This document shows positions 6,750-13,272 of a stretch of DNA of 16,809 nt, piece after piece. A program made the translations under genes and the position numbers. The stretch spans positions 1 through 16,809 of the forward strand of contig DATJPY010000098.1 in assembly GCA_035506135.1 (NCBI GenBank), given 5' to 3'. The DNA is from DATJPY01 sp035506135 (GTDB lineage: Bacteria > Myxococcota_A > UBA9160 > PR03). The notes below the pieces were generated by a model. That model was not told the origin of the DNA, ran no database searches, and saw only the letters and a program-made list of their open reading frames with translations. Numbering within the stretch: position 1 is the first letter of the stretch; each line of letters begins with the position of its first letter.

Positions 6750-8336
6750 TCACGAGGTGCCGCCGGCGCGCTCGCGGAGCGCGAACTTCATCACCTTGCC
6801 CGACGCGTTGGTCGGGAGCGACTCGACCACCTCGACGCGGCGCGGGACCTTGTAGTTCGCCATGTTGTCGCGACACCAGGAGATGACGCCCTCCGGCGTC
6901 GGCCGCGTGCCCGGCGCGGGCACCACGAAGGCCAACCCGACCTCCCCGAGCCGCTCGTCGGGGATCCCGATCACAGCCACCTGCGCGAAGCGGCCGCTGT
7001 CGTAGAGCAGCTTCTCGATCTCGGCCGGATAGCAGTTGAATCCGCCGACGATGAACATGTCCTTGATGCGGTCCGTGATGCGCAGGTAGCCGCGCTCGTC
7101 CATCACCGCGACGTCGCCGGTGTGCAGCCAGCCGTCGGCGTCGACCGTCCGGCGCGTCTCCTCCGGGTCGTCGAAGTAGCCCTTCATCACGACGTAGCCG
7201 CGCACCACCACCTCGCCCGGCTGGCCGCGCGGCACCTCCTTGCCGTCGCGGTCGACGCAGCGGACCTCGATGCCGGGGATGGCGCGGCCCGAGGTGGTGG
7301 CGATCGTCTCGGGGTCGTCGTCGTAGCGGCACATGCTCACGATGCCGCAGCACTCGGTGAGCCCGTAGCCGGTGATCACCGTCTCGAACCCGAGCTCCTC
7401 GCGCATGCGGCGCACCAGCTCCACGGGGATCGCCGCGGCGCCGGTCACCGCGAGCCGGAGCGAGCGGAGGTCGAAGTGCGCGCGGTCGGGATGCGCGAGG
7501 ATCGACTGGTACAGCGTCGGCGGGCCCGGCAGCATCGAGACGCGCTCGCGCGCCACCCGCTCGAGCACCGCCGGCACGTCGAAGACGGCGTGCGGCAGCA
7601 CCGTGACCCCGCGGAGCAGCGACACGAGCCAACCGGCCTTGTAGCCGAAGGCGTGGAAGAACGGGTTCACGATCAGGTAGCGGTCGCCCTCGCGCAGCCC
7701 GATCACCTCGCCCCAGCTCGCGAACGCGCGCAGGTTCTGCCCGTGCGCGGTCATCACGCCCTTCGGATTCCCGGTGGTGCCGGACGTGAAGAGCAGGTCG
7801 GAGAGGTCGTCGGGCGACACCGCGGCGGCGCGCGCCCGCGCCTCGCGCTCCGGAATCGCCGCGCCGCGGGCCAGGAAATCGGACCAGGCGACCGCCCCCG
7901 GTGTCGGATCGCGCAGCGCCACCACCTGCTCGAGCGCCGGCAGCTCCTCGCCGCGCAAGAGGTCGACGTAGCGGACGCCGAGGAACTCGCCGACCGTGAG
8001 CAGGATGCGCGCGCCGCTCTTGCGCAGGATGTAGCCCGCTTCGCGTCCCTTGAGGCGCGTGTTGAGCGGCACCAGCACGGCGCCGGCCGCCTGGAGCCCG
8101 ACCGCGGCGACGATCCACTCCCACTGGTTGGGCGCCCAGATCGCGACCCGGTCTCCGCGGGTGACGCCGGCCGCGAGGAAGGCGCGCGCGGCGCCGAGCA
8201 TCGCGTCCGCGAGCGCGGCGAACGAGAGGCGGGCCGCGCCGTCCTCGATCGCGGGGCGGTCGCCGAAGCGGGCGGCGGCCTGCAGGACCACCTCGGGAAT
8301 GGTCTCGGCCGCGAGCGCGCGCTGCGCTGCTTGCAT
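6750..8336 (-). CDS. fadD3: FadD3-like acyl-CoA ligase (HIP-CoA ligase type), 528 aa
   Basis: This is an ANL-superfamily acyl-CoA synthetase, which activates a carboxylic acid through an acyl-AMP and transfers it to CoA. Motifs are the P-loop FTSGTTGNPKG (183-193), NPFFHAFGYKAG (224-235), GYGLTE (323-328), TGD (406-408), the hinge region DRIKDMFIVGGFNCYPAEIE, and the catalytic Lys514 in NASGKVMK. The patterns RVAIWAPNQWEW, VPLNTR, FGYKAG, LPGPPTLYQS and VTGAAAIPVELV follow M. tuberculosis FadD3 (Rv3561) closely as I recall it. FadD3 loads CoA on HIP, the bicyclic C/D-ring remnant of cholesterol. Support also comes from position: it is divergent from a FadE30-like gene followed by an IpdF-like gene, as in M. 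tuberculosis. The ATG at 8336 abuts the operator dyad and has no ribosome binding site, so the mRNA may be nearly leaderless. A related bicyclic acid remains possible as substrate. Confidence 0.88.
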   Translation of the reverse strand: MQAAQRALAAETIPEVVLQAAARFGDRPAIEDGAARLSFAALADAMLGAARAFLAAGVTRGDRVAIWAPNQWEWIVAAVGLQAAGAVLVPLNTRLKGREAGYILRKSGARILLTVGEFLGVRYVDLLRGEELPALEQVVALRDPTPGAVAWSDFLARGAAIPEREARARAAAVSPDDLSDLLFTSGTTGNPKGVMTAHGQNLRAFASWGEVIGLREGDRYLIVNPFFHAFGYKAGWLVSLLRGVTVLPHAVFDVPAVLERVARERVSMLPGPPTLYQSILAHPDRAHFDLRSLRLAVTGAAAIPVELVRRMREELGFETVITGYGLTECCGIVSMCRYDDDPETIATTSGRAIPGIEVRCVDRDGKEVPRGQPGEVVVRGYVVMKGYFDDPEETRRTVDADGWLHTGDVAVMDERGYLRITDRIKDMFIVGGFNCYPAEIEKLLYDSGRFAQVAVIGIPDERLGEVGLAFVVPAPGTRPTPEGVISWCRDNMANYKVPRRVEVVESLPTNASGKVMKFALRERAGGTS

Positions 8337-8358
8337 ACGAAACGGAGCGTATCATAAT
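8331..8358 (+). promoter_or_regulatory. Candidate promoter for the fadE30-like operon (leaderless)
   Basis: TTGCAT (8331-8336) and CATAAT (8353-8358, 5 of 6 to TATAAT) are 16 bp apart. Transcription would begin near 8365-8366, the G of the GTG start codon of the acyl-CoA dehydrogenase, giving a leaderless mRNA; no ribosome binding site is visible. On the opposite strand TATGAT (8356-8351, 5 of 6) could be the -10 box for the fadD3-like gene, with a leader of about 8 bases. Both candidate promoters overlap the operator dyad. This is a by-eye match to a sigma-70-like consensus only. Confidence 0.45.
8337..8355. promoter_or_regulatory. Probable TetR operator, copy 2 (19-bp dyad)
   Basis: ACGAAACGGAGCGTATCAT lies between the divergent fadD3-like and fadE30-like start codons, which are only 29 bp apart. 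Its arms ACGAAAC and GTATCAT pair at five of seven positions. It matches copy 1 (3688-3706) in 14 of 19 bases, and the match continues past the right end (TAAT in both). Read together the two copies give AYGATAC-n5-GTYTCGT on the minus strand. The location leaves no room for another regulator site, and a protein bound here would cover both promoters. Confidence 0.72.
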
Positions 8359-8365
8359 AGGCCGC

Positions 8366-9544
8366 GTGCGTCTGGGCTTCAGCGAGGCCGAAGAGGCCTT
8401 CCGCCGCGAGATCGCCGCGTGGCTCGAAGCCGCGCTGCAGGGCGAGTTCGGTGTGCTGCGCGGGCGCGGCGGCCCCGGCGACGAGCACGCCTTCGTCGAG
8501 GAGCGCCGCGCGTTCGAGCGCACGCTCGGCGCGGCGCGCCTCTGCTGCCCCGGCTGGCCGGTCGAGTGGGGCGGCCGCGGCGCGAGCCTGGTCGAGCAGA
8601 TGATCTTCCACGAGGAGTACGCGCGCGCCGGCGGCCCCGGCCGGCTCGGGCACATCGGCGCCGGCCTCATCGGCCCCACGCTGCTGGCCTTCGGCAGCGA
8701 CGCACAGAAGCGTCGCTTCCTGCCGGCAATCGCGCGCGGCGAGGAGATCTGGTGCCAGGGCTACTCGGAGCCGAACGCGGGATCCGACCTCGCCAACGTC
8801 CAGACCCGCGCGCATCTCGAGGGCGGCGAGTGGGTCCTCTCGGGCCAGAAGGTGTGGACCTCGTGGGCGCAGTGGGCCGACTGGTGCTTCGCGCTCTGCC
8901 GCAGCGAGCCCGGCTCGCAGCGCCACCGCGGCCTCTCGTACCTGCTGGTGCCGATGCGCCAGCCGGGCATCGAGGTGCGGCCGATCCTCCAGATCACCGG
9001 CGACTCGGAGTTCAGCGAGGTCTTTTTCGACGGCGCGCGCACCGCCGCCGAGCACGTCGTGGGCGCGCCCGGCGACGGCTGGAAGGTGGCGATGGGCACG
9101 CTCGCCTTCGAGCGCGGCGCCTCGACGCTGGGCCAGCAGCTCCAGTTCCAGAACGAGCTCGAGCAGGTGTTCGCGGCGGCGCGCGCGAACGGCGCCGCGG
9201 CCGATCCGGTGATGCGCCAGCGGCTGGCGCACGCCTGGATGGGGCTCCAGATCCAGCGCTACACCGCGCTGCGGACGCTCGGCCGGGAGGAGCGGGCCGA
9301 GCTCTCGCGCGAGGCGATGATCACCAAGATCTTCTGGGCGAGCTGGCACCGCGAGCTCGGCAAGCTCGCCATGGACGTGCTCGGGCCCGACGCCGAGGTC
9401 GCCGACGGCGCGCCGTACCAGCTCGGCCGCCTGCAGCGACTCTTCCTGTTCAGCCGCGCCGACACGATCTACGCCGGCTCGAACGAGATCCAGCGCAACC
9501 TGATCGCGGAGCGCGCGCTCGGCCTGCCGCGAGAGCCGCGGTGA
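8366..9544 (+). CDS. fadE30: FadE30-like acyl-CoA dehydrogenase, 392 aa
   Basis: This FAD enzyme introduces an alpha-beta double bond into an acyl-CoA thioester. Domains in order are an N-terminal helical domain (about 1-125), a beta domain starting at WCQGYSEPNAGSDLANVQT (129-147), and a C-terminal helical domain ending in DTIYAGSNEIQRNLIAERAL (366-385). The position that holds the catalytic Glu in medium-chain enzymes (YEG) is Ala370 here, so the base is more likely E249 in AFERGAST, as in isovaleryl-CoA-type and steroid-degrading FadE enzymes. Segments such as LKG/LRGRGGPG, EERRAF, FSEVFFDGARTAAEHVVGAP and ERGASTLGQQ resemble M. tuberculosis FadE30 (Rv3560c), which acts on the propionyl-CoA side chain of HIP-type thioesters. 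The GTG start at 8366 has no ribosome site and lies about 7 bases after CATAAT. The gene overlaps the following SDR by GTGA. It is first in a plus-strand operon. Confidence 0.9.
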   Translation: MRLGFSEAEEAFRREIAAWLEAALQGEFGVLRGRGGPGDEHAFVEERRAFERTLGAARLCCPGWPVEWGGRGASLVEQMIFHEEYARAGGPGRLGHIGAGLIGPTLLAFGSDAQKRRFLPAIARGEEIWCQGYSEPNAGSDLANVQTRAHLEGGEWVLSGQKVWTSWAQWADWCFALCRSEPGSQRHRGLSYLLVPMRQPGIEVRPILQITGDSEFSEVFFDGARTAAEHVVGAPGDGWKVAMGTLAFERGASTLGQQLQFQNELEQVFAAARANGAAADPVMRQRLAHAWMGLQIQRYTALRTLGREERAELSREAMITKIFWASWHRELGKLAMDVLGPDAEVADGAPYQLGRLQRLFLFSRADTIYAGSNEIQRNLIAERALGLPREPR

Positions 9545-10320
9545 GCGCCGCACCGCCCTACCCCGCCGGCCGCGGCCTGCTCGCGGGCAAGACCGTGGTC
9601 GTCACCGCCGCGGCGGGAACCGGCATCGGCTTCGCCACGGCGCGCCGCTGCGCCGAGGAGGGCGCTCGCATCCTGATCAGCGACCTCCACGAGCGACGGC
9701 TCGCCGAGGCCGTCGACAAGATCGAGGCGGCCACCGGCGCGCGGCCCGCGCAGCAGCGGTGCGACGTGACCCGCCAAGCGGAGGTCGACGCGCTGGTGCA
9801 CGGCGCGATCGACGCGCTCGGCCGCATCGACGTGCTCGTCAACAACGCCGGGCTCGGCGGCTTCGCGCACCTGGTCGACATGAGCGACGAGCAGTGGAGC
9901 CGGGTGCTCGACGTAACGCTGACCGGAACGTTCCGCATGACGCGCGCGGTGCTGCCGCACATGACCGAGCGGCGCAGCGGCGCCATCGTCAACAATGCCT
10001 CCGTGCTCGGCTGGCGCGCGCAGGCGGGTCAGGCCCACTACGCGGCCGCGAAGGCGGGCGTGATGGCGCTCACCCGCTGCGCCGCGATCGAGGCGGCCAC
10101 GGCCGGCGTGCGCGTCAACGCGGTGGCACCGAGCCTCGCGCGGCACGAGCACCTCTCGAAGGTGACGCCACCGGGGCTGCTCGAGGAGCTGGAGCGCAAG
10201 GAGGCCTTCGGCCGCGCCGCCGAGCCGTGGGAGGTGGCCAACGCGATCGTGTTCCTGGCGAGCGACCTCTCGTCCTACCTGACCGGCGAGGTGCTCGCCG
10301 TCAGCAGCCAGCACCCCTGA
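9541..10320 (+). CDS. ipdF: IpdF-like short-chain dehydrogenase, 259 aa
   Basis: This is a classical SDR. It has the cofactor motif TAAAGTGIG (22-30; Ala replaces the usual Gly after Thr), NNAG (101-104), Ser154 in NNASVLGWRAQ, and the YxxxK pair Tyr167/Lys171 in HYAAAKAG. As I recall it, M. tuberculosis Rv3559c (IpdF) shares the unusual TAAAGTGIG, NNASVLGWRAQ, EAFGRAAEPWEVA, SSYLTGEV and a QHP C-terminus, all of which are here. IpdF oxidises the 5-hydroxyl of 5-OH-HIP-derived CoA thioesters during steroid C/D-ring degradation. The GTG start at 9541 is fused to the FadE30 stop in a GTGA overlap, which implies translational coupling. The order fadE30-ipdF, divergent from fadD3, repeats the M. 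tuberculosis arrangement and makes the assignment stronger than sequence alone. Confidence 0.87.
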   Translation: MSAAPPYPAGRGLLAGKTVVVTAAAGTGIGFATARRCAEEGARILISDLHERRLAEAVDKIEAATGARPAQQRCDVTRQAEVDALVHGAIDALGRIDVLVNNAGLGGFAHLVDMSDEQWSRVLDVTLTGTFRMTRAVLPHMTERRSGAIVNNASVLGWRAQAGQAHYAAAKAGVMALTRCAAIEAATAGVRVNAVAPSLARHEHLSKVTPPGLLEELERKEAFGRAAEPWEVANAIVFLASDLSSYLTGEVLAVSSQHP

Positions 10321-10331
10321 AGGAGGCCCCG

Positions 10332-10808
10332 GTGGCGACGGTGTTCGAGACGCCCGCGGATCTCAAGCGCGCGATCGGCCAGACGCTCGGTCACAGCGAC
10401 TGGCTCGAGGTGACACAGGAGCGCATCGACGGCTTCGCCGACGCGACCGACGACCACCAGTGGATCCACGTCGACCCGGAGCGCGCGCGCAAGGGGCCCT
10501 TCGGCGCCTGCATCGCGCATGGCTATCTGACGCTCTCGCTGGTGAACCGCTTCCTGCCGGAGATCGTCGAGGTGCGGGGCATCTCGATGGGCGTCAACTA
10601 CGGCGCCGACCGCATCCGCTTCCCGGCGCCGGTGCCGGTCGGGTCGCGCATCCGCGGCGGGGCGGAGCTGGTCGAGGTCGAGGACACCAGGGACGGCGCG
10701 GTGCAGGCGAAGATCCGGGTCACGGTCGAGATCGAGGGGAGCGAGCGGCCGGCCTGCGTCGTCGACACCATCAGCCGCTACTACCCCGCGGTGGGAGGCG
10801 CGCGATGA
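10332..10808 (+). CDS. MaoC-type (R)-specific enoyl-CoA hydratase, HtdZ-like, 158 aa
   Basis: This is a single hot-dog domain hydratase, which adds water across a trans-2-enoyl-CoA double bond. The catalytic loop FADATDDHQWIHVDPERA (35-52) contains the Asp/His dyad, D37 and H42, which matches D40/H45 of M. tuberculosis Rv0130 (HtdZ). PFGACIAHGYLTLSL (56-70) and NYGADRIRFPAPVPVGSRIR (89-108) are also typical of that group. The length is that of a complete single-domain enzyme. The GTG start at 10332 is marked by a perfect AGGAGG (10321-10326) with a 5-base spacer, the strongest ribosome binding site in the window, 11 bp after the IpdF-like gene. It overlaps the LLM gene by ATGA. It could hydrate the product of the FadE30-like enzyme, a step given to crotonase-type enzymes in the known HIP pathway (inference). 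Confidence 0.93.
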   Translation: MATVFETPADLKRAIGQTLGHSDWLEVTQERIDGFADATDDHQWIHVDPERARKGPFGACIAHGYLTLSLVNRFLPEIVEVRGISMGVNYGADRIRFPAPVPVGSRIRGGAELVEVEDTRDGAVQAKIRVTVEIEGSERPACVVDTISRYYPAVGGAR

Positions 10809-11674
10809 AGTTCTGGCAGGTGGCCTCGTTCAGCGAGCCCGAGCAGCTCCCCGACATCGCGCGCGGCGCGGAGGACGCGGGCTTCCACGGCGTGCTCGTC
10901 TCCGACCACCTCTTCTTCCCGGGCGTGCTGCGCTCGAAGTACCCGTACTCGCCCGACGGCAAGCCGGCATTCGACGGCTCGATGCCGTTCCCCGATCCGT
11001 GGACAGCCATCGGGGCGATGGCCGCGGTGACGAAGGAGCTCCGCTTCGGGACGCTCGTCTACATCCTGCCGCTGCGCCATCCGCTCGAGGTGGCGAAGGC
11101 GGTCGGCACCGCCGCGGTGCTCTCGGGCGGGCGCGTGATGCTCGGCTGCGGCGCGGGATGGATCCGCGAGGAGTACGACGCGCTCGGCGTCGACTGGAAG
11201 ACGCGCGGCCGGCGCTACGACGAGATGATCGAGGTGATGCGCAAGGCGTGGACCGGCAAGATGGTGGAGCACCGCGGTCGCTTCTTCGACCTCGGCTCCT
11301 TCCAGATGAGCCCGGCGCCGCGCGAGCCCGTCCCCATCTACATGGGCGGCACGAGCGACGCGGCGATGCGCCGCGCTGCGCGGCTCGGCGACGGCTGGAT
11401 CGGCACCGGCCATAGTCCCGACGAGGCGCGCGCGCTGCTCGGCCGCATGCGGGCTCTGCGCCAGGAGGCGGGCCGCGCCTCGACGCCCTTCGAGGTGATC
11501 GTGCCGCTCGCCGTGCCGGCCGACCGCGACGTGCTGCGCTCGCTCGCCGCCGACGGGATGACGGCGACGACCGCCTGGCCCTTCAGCTACACGATCGGAC
11601 CGACGTCGACCCTCCAGCAGAAGCGCGACGCCATGCGCCGCTTCGGCGACGAGGTCATCAGAAAGCTGGGCTGA
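10805..11674 (+). CDS. LLM-class (probable F420-dependent) oxidoreductase, 289 aa
   Basis: This is a luciferase-like TIM-barrel enzyme of the bacterial F420-dependent group (TIGR03619-like). Visible landmarks are the N-terminal strand and helix with GFHGVLVSDHLFFPG (about 28-42), DPWTAIGAMAAVTKELRFGT, ILPLRHPLEVAKAVGTAAVL, GGRVMLGCGAGWIREEY, RGRRYDEMIEVMRKAW, and PIYMGGTSDAAMRRAARLGD with a following GW. The family reduces or oxidises enones, imines and alcohols with F420; some members use FMN, so the cofactor is inferred. An LLM enzyme (Rv3520c) also belongs to the M. tuberculosis cholesterol gene set, which fits the context. The ATG at 10805 has GGGAGG six bases upstream and overlaps the MaoC stop by 4 bp. 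A 71-bp gap with an imperfect hairpin follows, before the second P450. Confidence 0.92.
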   Translation: MKFWQVASFSEPEQLPDIARGAEDAGFHGVLVSDHLFFPGVLRSKYPYSPDGKPAFDGSMPFPDPWTAIGAMAAVTKELRFGTLVYILPLRHPLEVAKAVGTAAVLSGGRVMLGCGAGWIREEYDALGVDWKTRGRRYDEMIEVMRKAWTGKMVEHRGRFFDLGSFQMSPAPREPVPIYMGGTSDAAMRRAARLGDGWIGTGHSPDEARALLGRMRALRQEAGRASTPFEVIVPLAVPADRDVLRSLAADGMTATTAWPFSYTIGPTSTLQQKRDAMRRFGDEVIRKLG

Positions 11675-11685
11675 CGGCGCTCAAC

Positions 11686-11705
11686 TCGGCCTCCGGGCGG
11701 GCCGA
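11686..11705. terminator. Weak hairpin after the LLM gene
   Basis: TCGGCC (11686-11691) and GGCCGA (11700-11705) form a 6-bp stem with an 8-base loop in the 71-bp gap between the LLM gene and the second P450. It lacks a T-run. The left arm TCGGCCTCCGG recurs at 13021 and 13149, and TCGGCCTCCG at 14812, all in gaps after genes, so it may be a weak terminator or a degenerate copy of the local repeat. Confidence 0.35.
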
Positions 11706-11745
11706 TGCCTTCCTGACACATCCGAGGAGCACCCGGAGGTCGGGA

Positions 11746-13008
11746 ATGCGCAACTACGATCCGATGGCTCCCGAGTTCTGGCCGGATCCCTATCCCGCCT
11801 ACCGGGTGCTGCGCGACGAGGCGCCGGTCCACCGGGCGCCCGGATCCGGCGTCTGGTGCATCTCGCGCTACGAGGACGCGCTCTTCGTGCTGAAGCATCC
11901 GGACGCGTTCTCCTCGCGCGCGATGTTCACCATGCTGATGAACAACGGGAAGGAGGGCTTCCCGCCGCTCAACTGGGACGTCCTGCGCTTCCTCGTGCTC
12001 TTCCCGCTGCGCATCCGGATGAACCCATTCGCGTTCCCCAAGGCGCGCAACCTGATCGCCGAGGACCCGCCCGTCCATGCCACCCTGCGCAACGTCGTGA
12101 ATCGGGGCTTCACCCCCAGGCTGATCGCGGCCTGGGAGCCGCGTATCCGCGAGATCGTCGCGGAGCAGGTCGCGCCGCTGCGCAGCGGCCAGCCCTTCGA
12201 CCTGGTGCGCGACCTCGCGATCCCGCTGCCCGTCACGATCATCGCCGAGATGCTGGGCATCGAGAGCGAGCGGCGCGACGACTTCAAGCGCTGGAGCGAC
12301 GCCTTCATCGCCGGCGCTACGGGACCTGGCCGCGCGCGGCCGTTCGCGCCCGAGTTCGTGGACACCGTGCTCGAGTTCCTCTCGTATCTGCGCGACGTGG
12401 TGCGGGCGCGCCGGCGGGCACCGGGCGACGACCTGATCAGCCGCATCATCGCGGACGCGCCGGGCGGCGCGGCTCTCTCGGACATGGAGGTGATCGCCTT
12501 CGTCCAGCTCCTGCTGGTGGCGGGCAACGAGACCACCACGAACCTGATCGGCAACGCCGTCCAGGCGCTGCTCGACCACCGCGATCAGCTCGAGCGCGTG
12601 CGGTGCGATGCCTCGCTGGTTCCCAGCCTGGTCGAGGAGGCGCTGCGCTACGAAGCGCCGGTACAGACCGTGTTCCGCACCACCACGCGCGACGTCGAGG
12701 TCGCCGGCACGCCGATCCCGGCCGGGTCGACGGTCGCGGTGCTTCTCGCGTCCGCCAACCGCGACGAGCGGCGTTTCGAGTCGCCCGACCGCTTCGACGT
12801 GACGCGCGACGCGCGCGGGCACCTCGCCTTCGGCTTCGGCGAGCACTTCTGCCTGGGATCGGCGCTGGCGCGGCTCGAGGCGCAGCAGGCGCTCGCGGCG
12901 CTCGTCCCGGAGCTCGCGCGGCTCGAGCGCGCCTCGGCCACGCGCGAGATGGTCGAGTCGTTCCTGGTGCGCGGCCCGCGCAGCCTGGAGCTGCGCCGGG
13001 CGGCTTAG
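11746..13008 (+). CDS. Cytochrome P450 (second, different subfamily), 420 aa
   Basis: This is a soluble bacterial P450 monooxygenase. Motifs are the I-helix LLLVAGNETTTNLI (255-268), the ExxR pair E298/R301 in EEALRYEAP, and the heme loop FGFGEHFCLG (362-371) with axial Cys369. Compared with the P450 at the left end, the region between the B helix and DPP-H-LR (here DPPVHATLR, 107-115) is longer. Residues about 63-103 form an extra segment with a hydrophobic, aromatic-rich core (WDVLRFLVLFPLRIRMNPFA), which would lie over the substrate entrance. The ATG at 11746 has GGAGG (11735-11739) with a 6-base spacer. It follows the LLM gene by 71 bp on the same strand and may be read from the fadE30 promoter or its own. 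No ferredoxin gene is nearby. The substrate is unknown. Confidence 0.96.
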   Translation: MRNYDPMAPEFWPDPYPAYRVLRDEAPVHRAPGSGVWCISRYEDALFVLKHPDAFSSRAMFTMLMNNGKEGFPPLNWDVLRFLVLFPLRIRMNPFAFPKARNLIAEDPPVHATLRNVVNRGFTPRLIAAWEPRIREIVAEQVAPLRSGQPFDLVRDLAIPLPVTIIAEMLGIESERRDDFKRWSDAFIAGATGPGRARPFAPEFVDTVLEFLSYLRDVVRARRRAPGDDLISRIIADAPGGAALSDMEVIAFVQLLLVAGNETTTNLIGNAVQALLDHRDQLERVRCDASLVPSLVEEALRYEAPVQTVFRTTTRDVEVAGTPIPAGSTVAVLLASANRDERRFESPDRFDVTRDARGHLAFGFGEHFCLGSALARLEAQQALAALVPELARLERASATREMVESFLVRGPRSLELRRAA

Positions 13009-13019
13009 CTCTGCGCGAA

Positions 13020-13080
13020 ATCGGCCTCCGGCCGATCGGGTTGCTGAGCTGCAGCACATCCTTGTTGACTTCGCTCGCCT
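13020..13080. repeat. Intergenic direct repeat, copy 1 (61 bp)
   Basis: This 61-bp unit recurs at 13148-13208 with 3 mismatches. It opens with a perfect hairpin, ATCGGCCTCCGGCCGAT (7-bp stem, 3-base loop; 13020-13036), passes through GCTGAGCTGCAGC, and ends with TGACTTCGCTCGCC. It starts 12 bases after the stop of the second P450. No open reading frame of interest is seen in it. Confidence 0.9.
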
Positions 13081-13118
13081 TCCAGCTGCTGACTTCGCTC
13101 GGCTTCGCCTCGCTGCGC

Positions 13119-13133
13119 GCGCCCTTCGGGCGC
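13119..13133. terminator. Hairpin with TTC loop between repeat copies
   Basis: GCGCCC-TTC-GGGCGC is a perfect 6-bp stem closing a TTC(G) loop, a stable RNA hairpin type. The same surroundings (CTCGCTGCGC before, TTGCGG after) occur at the longer hairpin 13223-13241, so this is the right part of repeat unit 1. There is no T-run, so simple intrinsic termination is doubtful. Confidence 0.5.
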
Positions 13134-13147
13134 TTGCGGCTGCGCGC

Positions 13148-13208
13148 ATCGGCCTCCGGCCGATCGGGTTGCTGAGCTGCAGCACGTCCTGATTGACTTC
13201 GCTCGCCT
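13148..13208. repeat. Intergenic direct repeat, copy 2 (61 bp)
   Basis: This is the second copy of the 61-bp unit at 13020-13080 (58 of 61 identical), again starting with the perfect 7-bp hairpin ATCGGCCTCCGGCCGAT (13148-13164). The differences are clustered between CAGCAC and TTGACT. The unit start points are 128 bp apart. The phrase TGACTTCGCTCG occurs three times in the region (13066, 13090, 13194). Confidence 0.9.
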
Positions 13209-13222
13209 GCGGCTCGCTGCGC

Positions 13223-13241
13223 GCGCCCGCTTCGCGGGCGC
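13223..13241. terminator. Strong hairpin at the end of repeat unit 2
   Basis: GCGCCCGCTTCGCGGGCGC folds into a perfect 8-bp GC stem with a 3-base loop. It is the counterpart of the 6-bp hairpin at 13119-13133, with the stem longer by one compensating pair on each side plus one more, as expected if the structure is kept rather than the sequence. It lies between the convergent second P450 and the SDR and could stop transcription from both sides, though no T-run follows. Confidence 0.5.
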
Positions 13242-13255
13242 TTGCGGGGATATCC

Positions 13256-13272
13256 AGGCGATCGGATCGCCT
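13256..13272. terminator. Symmetric dyad before the SDR stop codon
   Basis: AGGCGATCGGATCGCCT is a perfect 8-bp inverted repeat around one central base, 20 bp from the stop codon of the minus-strand SDR. As RNA it would fold as a 6-bp stem with a 5-base loop on either strand. It could be a bidirectional terminator or a protein-binding palindrome. The rest of 13009-13291 holds the repeats listed and no gene that I can support. Confidence 0.4.

Noticed and set aside
13009..13175. In-frame reading across 13020-13175 next to the second P450
   Set aside because: The P450 ends at 13008 with a normal family C-terminus. The open frame through the repeats is a different frame, low in complexity, and follows the repeat units.
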